Below, piece after piece: positions 23,697-31,653 of a DNA stretch of 37,421 bases (its first letter is position 1; each line of letters starts with the position of its first letter). Location: positions 1-37,421 of the IMG/VR virus record IMGVR_UViG_3300047157_000113. The stretch is one strand, 5' to 3'. Both the position numbers and the translations under genes were made by a program. The notes under the pieces were generated by a model. It was not told where the DNA came from and ran no database searches. It saw nothing but the letters and a program-made list of their open reading frames with translations. The DNA is from a virus.

Positions 23697-26420
23697 CTAA
23701 GAGTAGACCACCGCAAGCCCGTACTCGTTCGTTGGAGTGGCGGGAAAGTCCGCGTCTCCATAAAAGAAACCAGACTGACCAGTTACAGGGTCATAAGCCA
23801 TCGAGGTATTATTAGGTTCACCAGTAGCAGTGACAAGAGGACCAAAGGCAATTGAATCGCCTGATACCACGCCAGATGTCATAGTACCCGTGTTCCCATC
23901 TGGACCGTTCTTTTGCCTAAAGCCAATAATGACCTTCTCGGCCACAGAGTCATAAGTAGTTGCAAAGCTTGACGAGCCATCATTCCAAAAGACCGTTGGC
24001 TGTCCGTAGCTAAAAGTGTCACCAGAGACCGTGGCTATCTTTACTACCCCCTGCTCGCTTTGATCATTATCCTGATAAACAATAACAACCTTACCGGCAA
24101 CAGGCTCATAGATAAGATCCATCTCCCATGACCTAGAACTTAGGAATACATACTCATTTTCAAATGAAATGCTATCCCCATTAATCCTACCGGCCACGCA
24201 AATACCGTAGCTATCTGCGGGTCTGCGAAAGGCGGCAACGGTTCTGTCAGCTAAAGGATCGTAGGCAAGTTTAATAATCTGCGCCATTCCCGACGCAAAT
24301 GTGCGAACACTACCAAAACTTATATCATCGCCCACCACAGTCCCAACCACGGCATCGGAATTTGTACTAGAGAAGGCAATGATGACTCTGTAAGACGTAG
24401 AATCGTAGGCGGTACTGAGAGCAGTCACATTACTATTAGTGAAGGTTTTTATAGCACCAACGCTAACACTGTCCCCCGTTACCGTAGCCACTACTGCCGA
24501 CCCTACATTCCCACTGCCGTTGGAATGGGCCATCGCAATAACTACCCTGCCTTCTTTAGTATCGTAGACGGCTGACATCTTCCCAACTACGCCGCCCGTA
24601 GCAATCACCGTAGGAGTGCCAAACGTCAGTGTCTTCCCTGAAACAGTGGCCGCAACTACAAGCCCTTGTGAATTCACAAAGTCAGGGTAGGCAAGCACTA
24701 TTTTACCAGATGGAGGGTGATAAACTGCGGCGGGTGATCCTTGTAGCTTTCTTTCAAGGAACGCTACTGGGTCACCAACTCCATCCGGTATCTCTATCTC
24801 GCCCTCATCTGATATAGCCTTGATGTCCAATTCAGTTGATGAGATCGCTGTGCCTGCAAATACAGAGGGAGTGCCTTCAGTGGTATCCAGAGAGCCGTCA
24901 GACTGTATGTACTGAGCGCCTATCGTCATATCCTGTTGGTCGGAGTTTATGCCCTTGATCTGTATATTGGCTTTTGTGCCATCAGTGTAGTCACCCTTAG
25001 ATACACCAATGAAGTTATCCTGACTGAGGTTGGTTTCAATAATGTCAGGCTTTGTGTGATCAATGGATATTGCGCGAGATCTGTAAACCTCATTGTCGTA
25101 GCATGTTTTTAAGAACAGGGCATCTCCAGCCTCAATGCACTGAATCTGACTGAGTCCAGAATCCTCTGGCATATTCACTGGATCACCAAAAGTAATAACG
25201 TCGCCCTCTACCGTTGCAGTTATTAGTAGATTGCTAGTGTCTGACATGTCTGAGTAGGCTATCTGTATTGTGCCGGTGTAAGGATCGCAAGCCATCATTC
25301 CTCTGGTGCTTACTCTTAAATACTGAACATAAGATCCAAACTGGATAGCGTTACCTGATGTATCTTGTTGAACGGTGCCAGCAACCAAGTTGGCTCCATA
25401 ATTACCCCAATAGTGAATAATTATTTTCCCTGACTTAGACTCGTACTGACACTGAAGAATCCAAGCTTCTACCTTAGTGGACTCCCAGACTGTTTCTGTG
25501 CCTAGATCCATAATGGCACTGCCATTAACCTTGCAAACTTTGCACCTGCCATAATGGGGGGTGTTATATTCCCTCCAAACAACTACGGCCCTGTCTGCAA
25601 TAGGGTCAAAAGCTACATCAAAATGTTCGTCAGTTTCCGATAGAGTGGGATCTACTGTGTTAGCGGAAACTAGCGCCGCCGTGCCAAAGGTAATCTCATC
25701 TCCAGACACTTTGCCAGTTGTTATGTGGAGCCTAGTGGCAGAGGCGGTCTGAAACTTGCAATACGCAATAATTATTTGGTTTGAATTAGGATCAAAAGTG
25801 CCTTTGATCTGGCCCAAACCCTTATCATCTAGCAGGCACTTGGGGCCAAGGTCACCTTGACTGACTTTGTCTCCAGAGACCTTTAAAACTCTTGCATACG
25901 TCTTGTGATTTTCTTTGTCCCAAACCTTTTGCTCTGCGTAAAGAATGACAACAGAATTACTGGAGGGATCAAATACTAATTGAACCGATTTTGGGAAAGG
26001 ATCTGGGCTGTTTGTTGGTTGCCACTCATAAGGGGGGCTGAATACAACAGAGTCTTCTACGACAGTGCCAAGTGTCAGCACAGTAGAGGTGTTAGTGCCA
26101 TTATTCTTGTGGGCAATTACTACCTTGCCGCTTGATGGGTCGTAACATCCTGTAGACCATGCCCCTTTGGTGTTTAGCATAGTGGAGTCGCTGTATCCAG
26201 CTTCAACCGTTTCGCCGGGAGTTACTGTTTGAGCAACAACACTTACCGTGCCATCGGCATTAACCACAACCATCTCACCAGTAGACATGACTCCAGAGGC
26301 AATGTATCTGGCGTTCTCAGTGTTAAGGAGAGATCCCCACTTAGTCCACTTATCGCCGTCCCAATTCCAATCATCATATTCTGTGGCTGTGGTAGGGTCT
26401 GGGAAATTCATATCGCCCAT
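23697..26420 (-). CDS. Large tail fibre/receptor-binding protein with beta-propeller-like repeats (907 aa)
   Basis: A 907-residue protein built almost wholly of repeats of about 50 residues of the form YDPxxxKVVIAY followed by ATVSGDxxxFG. Each has the four-strand look of propeller blades. The middle (about 475-560) is a different module, IIETNLSQDNFIGVSKGDY to FAGTAISSTELDI, that separates two propeller arrays. The same module ends the 704-residue protein upstream, so the two genes are paralogues. ATG 26420 follows AAGGGG. Such surfaces suit binding of host glycans or proteins; the call of receptor binding is inferred from place and fold. Confidence 0.72.
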   Translation of the reverse strand: MGDMNFPDPTTATEYDDWNWDGDKWTKWGSLLNTENARYIASGVMSTGEMVVVNADGTVSVVAQTVTPGETVEAGYSDSTMLNTKGAWSTGCYDPSSGKVVIAHKNNGTNTSTVLTLGTVVEDSVVFSPPYEWQPTNSPDPFPKSVQLVFDPSSNSVVILYAEQKVWDKENHKTYARVLKVSGDKVSQGDLGPKCLLDDKGLGQIKGTFDPNSNQIIIAYCKFQTASATRLHITTGKVSGDEITFGTAALVSANTVDPTLSETDEHFDVAFDPIADRAVVVWREYNTPHYGRCKVCKVNGSAIMDLGTETVWESTKVEAWILQCQYESKSGKIIIHYWGNYGANLVAGTVQQDTSGNAIQFGSYVQYLRVSTRGMMACDPYTGTIQIAYSDMSDTSNLLITATVEGDVITFGDPVNMPEDSGLSQIQCIEAGDALFLKTCYDNEVYRSRAISIDHTKPDIIETNLSQDNFIGVSKGDYTDGTKANIQIKGINSDQQDMTIGAQYIQSDGSLDTTEGTPSVFAGTAISSTELDIKAISDEGEIEIPDGVGDPVAFLERKLQGSPAAVYHPPSGKIVLAYPDFVNSQGLVVAATVSGKTLTFGTPTVIATGGVVGKMSAVYDTKEGRVVIAMAHSNGSGNVGSAVVATVTGDSVSVGAIKTFTNSNVTALSTAYDSTSYRVIIAFSSTNSDAVVGTVVGDDISFGSVRTFASGMAQIIKLAYDPLADRTVAAFRRPADSYGICVAGRINGDSISFENEYVFLSSRSWEMDLIYEPVAGKVVIVYQDNDQSEQGVVKIATVSGDTFSYGQPTVFWNDGSSSFATTYDSVAEKVIIGFRQKNGPDGNTGTMTSGVVSGDSIAFGPLVTATGEPNNTSMAYDPVTGQSGFFYGDADFPATPTNEYGLAVVYS

Positions 26421-26425
26421 ATCAA

Positions 26426-28540
26426 TTACCCCTTCACAATTAATTTGGTTGGGGAGATAGCAGTGCCTGCAAAGACATCACCACTTGTACCCAGAGAGCC
26501 ATCAGGCTGAACGTAGTACGCAAGACCAGCAGTAAGCCCCGACTGATCCTCGCTGACAGATCCAACCGTCTGAATTGTAGCGGCCTCACCATCAGCATAG
26601 TCAGCACTGGCCGTTCCTATGTAGTTAGTGTCAGTGAGATTGGTGCTTAAAATATCTGGAAATTTACCGCCGGGAGAATAGTGCGTGGCCTCTATTGTGT
26701 GAGTGGTGCCAGAAGTACCAGCCCTTCCAGCTATAACAAGTGACCTTCCCGCTATGGGGCTATAACAGACCGAGGTGACCTGTGCCTGAGTGCTTCTAAT
26801 TTCTACCGCAGTATCAAAAGAGACATTGCCGTCAGCGTCAGTAGAGCAGGCAATAACCTTTGCAGGATTGCCATCTAAATGTGTAATGATTACTTTTTCA
26901 GCGGCTGGGTCATAACAAGCGTCGATCATTGAACTCATCGTGCTTGAAAATACTATCCTTTCATCATGCACAAAAGAGTCACCCGATATTACGCCAGTGA
27001 CCACAGCGCCAAGGTTATTGTCAGGCCCAGACTGAAAAGCAATAACTACCCTTCCTGAACTATGGTCGTAAACAGACCGAATATGTGCGCCGTTAGTCTG
27101 GAATAAAGACTCTGCCCCATTAAAAACAACTTTATCTTCAGAAATCTCTCCAACTATTGAAAAGCTTTGATTTGGACTACTCACCCTATAAGACACCACT
27201 AGCTTCTCATTGACAGGATCATAAACAACTGAGGTTTCCCGACAATTGCCAACGCTAAATGTTGGGGTGGGGCCAAACTGAATAGTGTTTCCCGCAACTG
27301 TGCCAACAATAGCCTTACCGTGGCCACTAGATAGCTGGTCCTCATAGGTAATAACGTGCTTGCCGTTTTTAGAATCGTAAGCAGATGAGATAAATTCCGC
27401 TTTCTTGTCTTCAAAGGTTACGGCTGTGCCAAGAGTAACCGTGTCTTGCAAAACGGTGGCAACAATAGCCCTTCCCTTGTTGGCATTGTTGTAGTCGTTA
27501 TAGGCAATAACATGGTTGCCTGTATTGGGGTCATAGGTAATCGATATATACTGTGTAGATCCCCCGCTATTAAAAACCACCGGAGTGCCATAGGTAACGT
27601 CATTACCTGAGATTTTTGCTACAAGTACAAATCCATAATAAGAGCCACCCAGACTGCCATCCTTGTAAGCAACCAAGAAAGAGTCAGTCGATGGATCATA
27701 ACTTGCGGTAATTTCATTTGATCCTTCGGGAAGCATGACGGATATATTCGCAAGCCCCTCTGCAATGTCTTCTCCTGCCTCAACGGTTTCTATAGCCCCA
27801 CTCACCGTGCCGTCAGCGTTTACAATGACAGCCTCGCCAGTGGCTAACGCGCCAGAGGCAATGGCCTCTACACTGCCGCCACTACCGCCAGATGAGCCTT
27901 GACCAAAGGTGTTACTGCTAAACCACACATCACCGTCGTGGATGTAAAGAGCGCCCTCGCCCTCAGTGCTATCAAACCAAGTGTCACCAGACTTACCATT
28001 CGCTGGGGGTGTGTCTGCAATGGATACGGCATAATCACTGCCGCCACCTGCGTTATCCAATGCGTCCTGTAGACCATTAACCTCTGCAATTTCATGGGTG
28101 TGGTTAGATGGGGGAAATTCTGTGGGCTTGTTCTCTATGTCGGCCCAATCAGATACACCGCCGCTAGGCACTTCTTCCCAATTCTGAGACTGCCTGCCAT
28201 ATAGCTTGCCGTCATTTGGGGCATCAACAAAGTCACCACCACCCCCAATGCTGTCTTCTACTGCATCAATGCGTAGCTCTAGTGCGGCATCGCCGCTTGT
28301 CCTATCTTGTGTCTCTTTAGCTAAATCAGCTTTAATCTGGGTGTCATCATACGAGTCACCACCACCTGTACCATTTTCTAGATCTTCTTTTATTTCATCA
28401 AGGCTGGTTTCAACCTCAACAAAAGCATTAGAGATGGCATCAAACTCAACTGCAAACTCTGATCCATAAATGATCTTGTTTGCATCATTTCTATCAAGCC
28501 TATCTTTTTCCTCAAATCTAGTCTTTGGTATATAAGGCAT
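26426..28540 (-). CDS. Tail fibre protein with N-terminal anchor and propeller-like repeats (704 aa)
   Basis: Residues 20-50 (ANKIIYGSEFAVEFDAISNA) form an anchor-like motif also seen in the 192-residue protein upstream. Then come a coiled-coil segment (TQIKADLAKETQDRTSGDAA), fibre-type modules (DGKLYGRQSQNWEEV, GKSGDTWFDSTEGEGALYIH), and from about residue 220 a propeller-like array of repeats as in the downstream paralogue. It ends with the TNLTDTNYIGTASADY to FAGTAISPTKLIV module. Plan fits a fibre attached to the tail by its N-terminus, with the propeller at the tip. Confidence 0.78.
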   Translation of the reverse strand: MPYIPKTRFEEKDRLDRNDANKIIYGSEFAVEFDAISNAFVEVETSLDEIKEDLENGTGGGDSYDDTQIKADLAKETQDRTSGDAALELRIDAVEDSIGGGGDFVDAPNDGKLYGRQSQNWEEVPSGGVSDWADIENKPTEFPPSNHTHEIAEVNGLQDALDNAGGGSDYAVSIADTPPANGKSGDTWFDSTEGEGALYIHDGDVWFSSNTFGQGSSGGSGGSVEAIASGALATGEAVIVNADGTVSGAIETVEAGEDIAEGLANISVMLPEGSNEITASYDPSTDSFLVAYKDGSLGGSYYGFVLVAKISGNDVTYGTPVVFNSGGSTQYISITYDPNTGNHVIAYNDYNNANKGRAIVATVLQDTVTLGTAVTFEDKKAEFISSAYDSKNGKHVITYEDQLSSGHGKAIVGTVAGNTIQFGPTPTFSVGNCRETSVVYDPVNEKLVVSYRVSSPNQSFSIVGEISEDKVVFNGAESLFQTNGAHIRSVYDHSSGRVVIAFQSGPDNNLGAVVTGVISGDSFVHDERIVFSSTMSSMIDACYDPAAEKVIITHLDGNPAKVIACSTDADGNVSFDTAVEIRSTQAQVTSVCYSPIAGRSLVIAGRAGTSGTTHTIEATHYSPGGKFPDILSTNLTDTNYIGTASADYADGEAATIQTVGSVSEDQSGLTAGLAYYVQPDGSLGTSGDVFAGTAISPTKLIVKG

Positions 28541-28541
28541 T

Positions 28542-29120
28542 TTAGTTCACCGCAACAAGCAAGCAGAAAGCCTGATCCCAGACAACTTGCTGGCTACCAT
28601 CAAGGGCTGTTTGCCTAAAAGCTATTTCACAGCCATCTTTATCAATGTTAGTGACCGTGGCATTTACAAACCCTGCAAAACCCATGCTATTAAATGGGTT
28701 AGTGTTTGAAAACGGCGTGACCTGAATGTTTACATTGGCGTCTAACGTTCCATTTGAAGGGTTAGCTGGATACTCCGCACTTCCATCAAGCGGATTTGCA
28801 AACTCTACTCGACAAAACTTCCAAGTTGGTTGCCCTTCAACGGTCTGATTAACCCAAGTAACTGAACTGACGTTGTTAGTCTGAGTAGGATCAATTGGAC
28901 CTGACCCGCCTTTGAATGTACATGAGGCAAAAAGCCCCCTCGTTGTTCCCAGTTCCGCTAATGCCGACTGGATTTTAACAAACTCGGCCCTAATCCTATC
29001 GAAGTCACCGTTAGTGCCGTCTGAAAAGTCAGATCCCTTTAGCTTCTTTGCATCACTCCCTGTTTCGGCAATGTCTTTATCTGAATAAAGCGTAGGGGAG
29101 TACTCATTTGTATATGCCAT
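28542..29120 (-). CDS. Virion structural protein, fibre-anchor-like (192 aa)
   Basis: Residues 20-60 (SDAKKLKGSDFSDGTNGDFD, then FVKIQSALAEL) share the 'GS-F, FD-I, F' spacing with the N-terminus of the 704-residue fibre, which suggests a common attachment or trimerisation site. The remaining 130 residues are beta-rich. ATG 29120 has AAAGGG about eight bases upstream. It is the first gene after the terminator behind the capsid gene and opens the fibre cluster. Confidence 0.65.
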   Translation of the reverse strand: MAYTNEYSPTLYSDKDIAETGSDAKKLKGSDFSDGTNGDFDRIRAEFVKIQSALAELGTTRGLFASCTFKGGSGPIDPTQTNNVSSVTWVNQTVEGQPTWKFCRVEFANPLDGSAEYPANPSNGTLDANVNIQVTPFSNTNPFNSMGFAGFVNATVTNIDKDGCEIAFRQTALDGSQQVVWDQAFCLLVAVN

Positions 29121-29136
29121 CTGTCTGCCCTTTGTT

Positions 29137-29158
29137 AAAACCCCCTCTTTCGAGGGGG
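29137..29158 (-). terminator. Hairpin terminator after the capsid gene
   Basis: On the minus strand, GAGGGGG-type arms (29141-29147 with 29152-29158) form a seven-base GC-rich stem with a four-base loop, followed by TTTT at 29140-29137. It lies 21 bases past the capsid stop and directly before the ribosome site of the next late gene. A partial terminator at this place is known in T7 (T-phi after gene 10). Confidence 0.75.
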
Positions 29159-29179
29159 GGATATACTTTAAGTTGCTAT

Positions 29180-30070
29180 TTAGCCAGCAACGTAGATAAC
29201 TACACCTGAATCTTCACGGTATACATCTTCACCATAGAGGGTATCAGCAGTCATCAAGTCTGCAAGTACTCCTGCTTGTATTGGGTCTGTGTTCGCACAG
29301 CCATCTGCTCAGCAATTACCAGAGCATCTGTGTGGAACAACAAGCAAGGCTTCTCGCCATCGCGTTAGCAGGCAGGTTAGTAGAGACAAATACATTGATG
29401 CCGTATAGCTCACCGATCTTGCCGTTAACTACGCCCTTACCATTAACAAAGTCACTAGATACATAGCGATCAATGCCCATGATCTGGTTACGAGCGGCTG
29501 GTGGGATAACTAACTTACGGTTATCCATTGGTACATCTGCATCATCCAAGAGTTGAATAGCATCTCGGAAGGCTGATCGTTAAAATCACCAGCAGAACCA
29601 GCAACAGCAGGGACAACAAGCCCTGTATCTGATGCCATACCTACATTAGTGAAGTTAGCAATAGCAGTAGCAATCAGGTCAGCATCAACCTTGGTTGCTA
29701 ATGCGTAACCAGCGTCCTGCGTGTAGAACTTACGCATAGAAGCCAGTGCCTGTACTGAGGTAATGTCCTCAATCAAGCGGCTGTACTCCCAATGCTGATC
29801 TACAGTGATCTGCTTGTTACCAGAAGTGTCAGCAACCAGTGTTACCTGAGTCTCTGTTACCTTCTGATTAGCCGATCCGCGCAGTGGCATAGGGATATTA
29901 ATAGTATCTCCCTTCTTGCCAGCCATCTTCAGCGACTTAACGAGTGGCTTCATTACCAAGGACTTCTCGTACTCAGCAATGATCTCATCACTCCATAACT
30001 TAGGAATGAATGTTGCGTGGTTCGTGTTATTAACGCTTGAACCAGTAGCGTATGTTCCATCTAAAGCCAT
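29180..30070 (-). CDS. Major capsid protein, HK97-fold type, with three frameshifts
   Basis: About 297 residues when restored. Segment 1 (from ATG 30070) has FIPKLWSDEIIAEYEKSLVM, LVKSLKMAGKKGDTINIPMP and YSRLIEDITSVQALASM, which is the coat-protein pattern. Near 29571-29576 the frame shifts to AFRDAIQLLDDADVPMDNRK; near 29359-29364 to DGEKPCLLFHTDALVIAEQM; near 29262-29266 to ADLMTADTLYGEDVYRED, ending VVIYVAG at TAA 29180-29182. All three are single-base deletions. A very strong ribosome site (AAAGGAGAG) precedes it. It follows the scaffold gene, as expected. Confidence 0.85.
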
Positions 30071-30089
30071 TATGACTCTCCTTTAAGGA

Positions 30090-30908
30090 TTAATCTCGCA
30101 CTCTCCCCTCTGCGTAAGCCGCCATGATCTCCGGTTGGAGGGCTTCATAGCGGTCGGGGTCTGACTGCATTAGTTGTCGAATATCGGCACGGCGGTAAAC
30201 CCGCTTTGACGATGCCGCGTCTGCATTACCGCGAGGGCCACTAACTGCGGCGGCTCTTACGGCTTTCTTCTGAGCAGTCTTCTCTGCCGCTTTCGCGGTA
30301 GCAACTGTCTTATTCAACTGTTTGAAGGTTGAGATAAGATCATCAGCTTCATCAACATCACCTGATTGATCTGCGTACTGAAACCTCCGTACACGCGCCG
30401 CATTACCTTGAACCCATTGACCAAACTCTGGGCTTTGTAATACTTCTTTCACATCAGGATGCCGTTGTTGCAGAGTAGCCAAGCCTTGAGCATAGTTCAG
30501 TTTCTGAGCTGTCTCTTGGGCTTGCTTCAAAGCAGGGTGATTGCTGATTCTCTGATCTACTGCTTTCTGAGGATCAACAAAAAAGTCTGCTTCTTCTACT
30601 GGCTCTGGTTCCGGTTGGTCTGGAACAGACTGAGTTCTAGCCATAGCTTCAAAGGTTTGTCGCATGTTGCCCAACTCGTTTCCTTGTTGGCCTATTCGTC
30701 GATCCTGCTCGCGCACCATCTCCAATAGTTCTTCATGTGACCTACCAGCAAATCTATCTGGGTTATCTTGCTCAGGCTCTTCTTGCTGTTCAGGTGGTTC
30801 CTCTACAGACTCATAATCTGAGGGGTTCTCCTCCTCTAAATTGCCAAGAGTTTCGCCTTCTTCAAGTTCCATTTCTGGCTGTTGCTCAACGTCAAGTAGT
30901 TCTGCCAT
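30090..30908 (-). CDS. Capsid assembly scaffolding protein
   Basis: A 272-residue protein with a strongly acidic N-terminus (residues 8-60, mostly Glu, Gln and Pro), a helical centre (HEELLEMVREQDRRIGQQGN) and a basic C-terminus (KAAEKTAQKKAVRAAA then RRADIRQLMQSDPDRYEAL). The acid-helix-basic plan, the size and the position just before the coat gene are those of podoviral scaffolds (T7 gp9-like). It would guide procapsid assembly and then leave. Confidence 0.87.
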   Translation of the reverse strand: MAELLDVEQQPEMELEEGETLGNLEEENPSDYESVEEPPEQQEEPEQDNPDRFAGRSHEELLEMVREQDRRIGQQGNELGNMRQTFEAMARTQSVPDQPEPEPVEEADFFVDPQKAVDQRISNHPALKQAQETAQKLNYAQGLATLQQRHPDVKEVLQSPEFGQWVQGNAARVRRFQYADQSGDVDEADDLISTFKQLNKTVATAKAAEKTAQKKAVRAAAVSGPRGNADAASSKRVYRRADIRQLMQSDPDRYEALQPEIMAAYAEGRVRD

Positions 30909-30947
30909 GCTATCTCCGTTCCTTTAAAGGGTTGTCGGAAAATTGAA

Positions 30948-30974
30948 CAGGGGGTTTTCCATAAGGTTCCCCTG
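30948..30974 (-). other. Hairpin in the leader of the scaffold gene
   Basis: CAGGGG and CCCCTG (30948-30953 with 30969-30974) pair across a 15-base loop in the 92-base gap between the 78-residue gene and the scaffold. A U-rich stretch (TTCAATTTTCC) follows on the minus strand. It could be a weak terminator or an RNase III processing site like those between T7 genes. A smaller TCGCC/GGCGA hairpin lies just upstream. Confidence 0.4.
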
Positions 30975-31000
30975 CTATCGCCCCCGAATGAGGCGAGTTC

Positions 31001-31237
31001 TTATTGGAAGGTGGGATCTTCATCATCATCTTCCGTAATATTTTTAATATAGTTTTCAAAGTTCAGCATCATTCTAAGGACAGCAAGCCGTCCCTTTTGA
31101 AAGTGCAAATCTTCAAGAGTGTTGCAAGAATCCAGATTGCACATCTGTATCTGCTCTTCCCACTCATCTACCAAGTTTTTCCAACCCGGCATATTAAATA
31201 GATCTCTTGCCTGCTCTTCTTCTCTTTCTGAGATCAA
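31001..31237 (-). CDS. Small conserved head-region protein (78 aa), TTG start
   Basis: A 78-residue acidic helical protein: EEEQARDLFNMPGWKNLVDE, then LHFQKGRLAVLRMMLNFENY. This 'DLFxxPGWK' pattern is familiar from small proteins between portal and scaffold in marine podoviruses; its function is unknown. I accept the TTG at 31237 because GAGGAGG stands five bases upstream, and the TTGA overlap with the previous stop indicates coupling. Confidence 0.75.
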   Translation of the reverse strand: MISEREEEQARDLFNMPGWKNLVDEWEEQIQMCNLDSCNTLEDLHFQKGRLAVLRMMLNFENYIKNITEDDDEDPTFQ

Positions 31238-31404
31238 GCGGCCTCCTCTGCCAGTGAAGCTATAAACTTCTCTAGCTCTTTAATTTTCTTCTCTGTAGCC
31301 AGTAGCTTCTGGTCAGCCTTGTCCAGCCTCACCTTCATCTCTGTAAACAAACGCTCGGCATTAGAGCGGAGTTCATCAAATGTGTTTTGGTCTACTGGCT
31401 TCAT
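31234..31404 (-). CDS. Short coiled-coil protein (56 aa)
   Basis: ATG 31404 opens 56 codons ending TGA at 31234-31236 and exactly fills the space between two other late genes. The product is one long charged helix (RLDKADQKLLATEKKIKELE) with heptad spacing, so probably a coiled coil. The next gene starts in an overlap with its stop. Function unknown; position suggests a small head or assembly factor. Confidence 0.7.
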   Translation of the reverse strand: MKPVDQNTFDELRSNAERLFTEMKVRLDKADQKLLATEKKIKELEKFIASLAEEAA

Positions 31405-31407
31405 ATC

Positions 31408-31632
31408 TCACACTCGCACGTCAATGACGCGCCCCTTGGTTGAATCAGTGCTAGGTACTGTGTCAATGCCTTTGGCGGCATAAGGAACCTTTGATGAGTC
31501 AGCAGGTATCTGACTGTTGTTAAGGTTCTGCGGGTCCATAGCGGGATTGGCCGCGCCTGCAACAATGCCAGTGGGCTTCTGGAATTGGTTGGGCCAAGTG
31601 ATGCCCCCAATCTGTATAGGATCTGTTGCCAA
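31408..31632 (-). CDS. Small virion-region protein (74 aa), start uncertain
   Basis: The product ATDPIQIGGITWPNQFQKP and onward is Pro/Asn/Gly-rich with little helix and ends RVIDVRV. It can start at TTG 31632, nine bases after GGAGG. Alternatively it starts at ATG 31654, which overlaps the previous stop (TGATG) and reads MKLEAL before a stop; one missing base there would give a continuous 82-residue protein beginning MKLEALCELATDP. The second option matches the deletion pattern elsewhere. Function unknown. Confidence 0.65.
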   Translation of the reverse strand: MATDPIQIGGITWPNQFQKPTGIVAGAANPAMDPQNLNNSQIPADSSKVPYAAKGIDTVPSTDSTKGRVIDVRV

Positions 31633-31653
31633 CTCACAAAGCCTCCAGCTTCA

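Noticed and set aside
29180-30070. Programmed frameshifting giving alternative capsid proteins (as in T7 10A/10B)
   Set aside because: T7-type slippage needs one site near the end; here three unrelated sites are required to reach any sensible C-terminus, without slippery heptamers, so sequence error is more likely.
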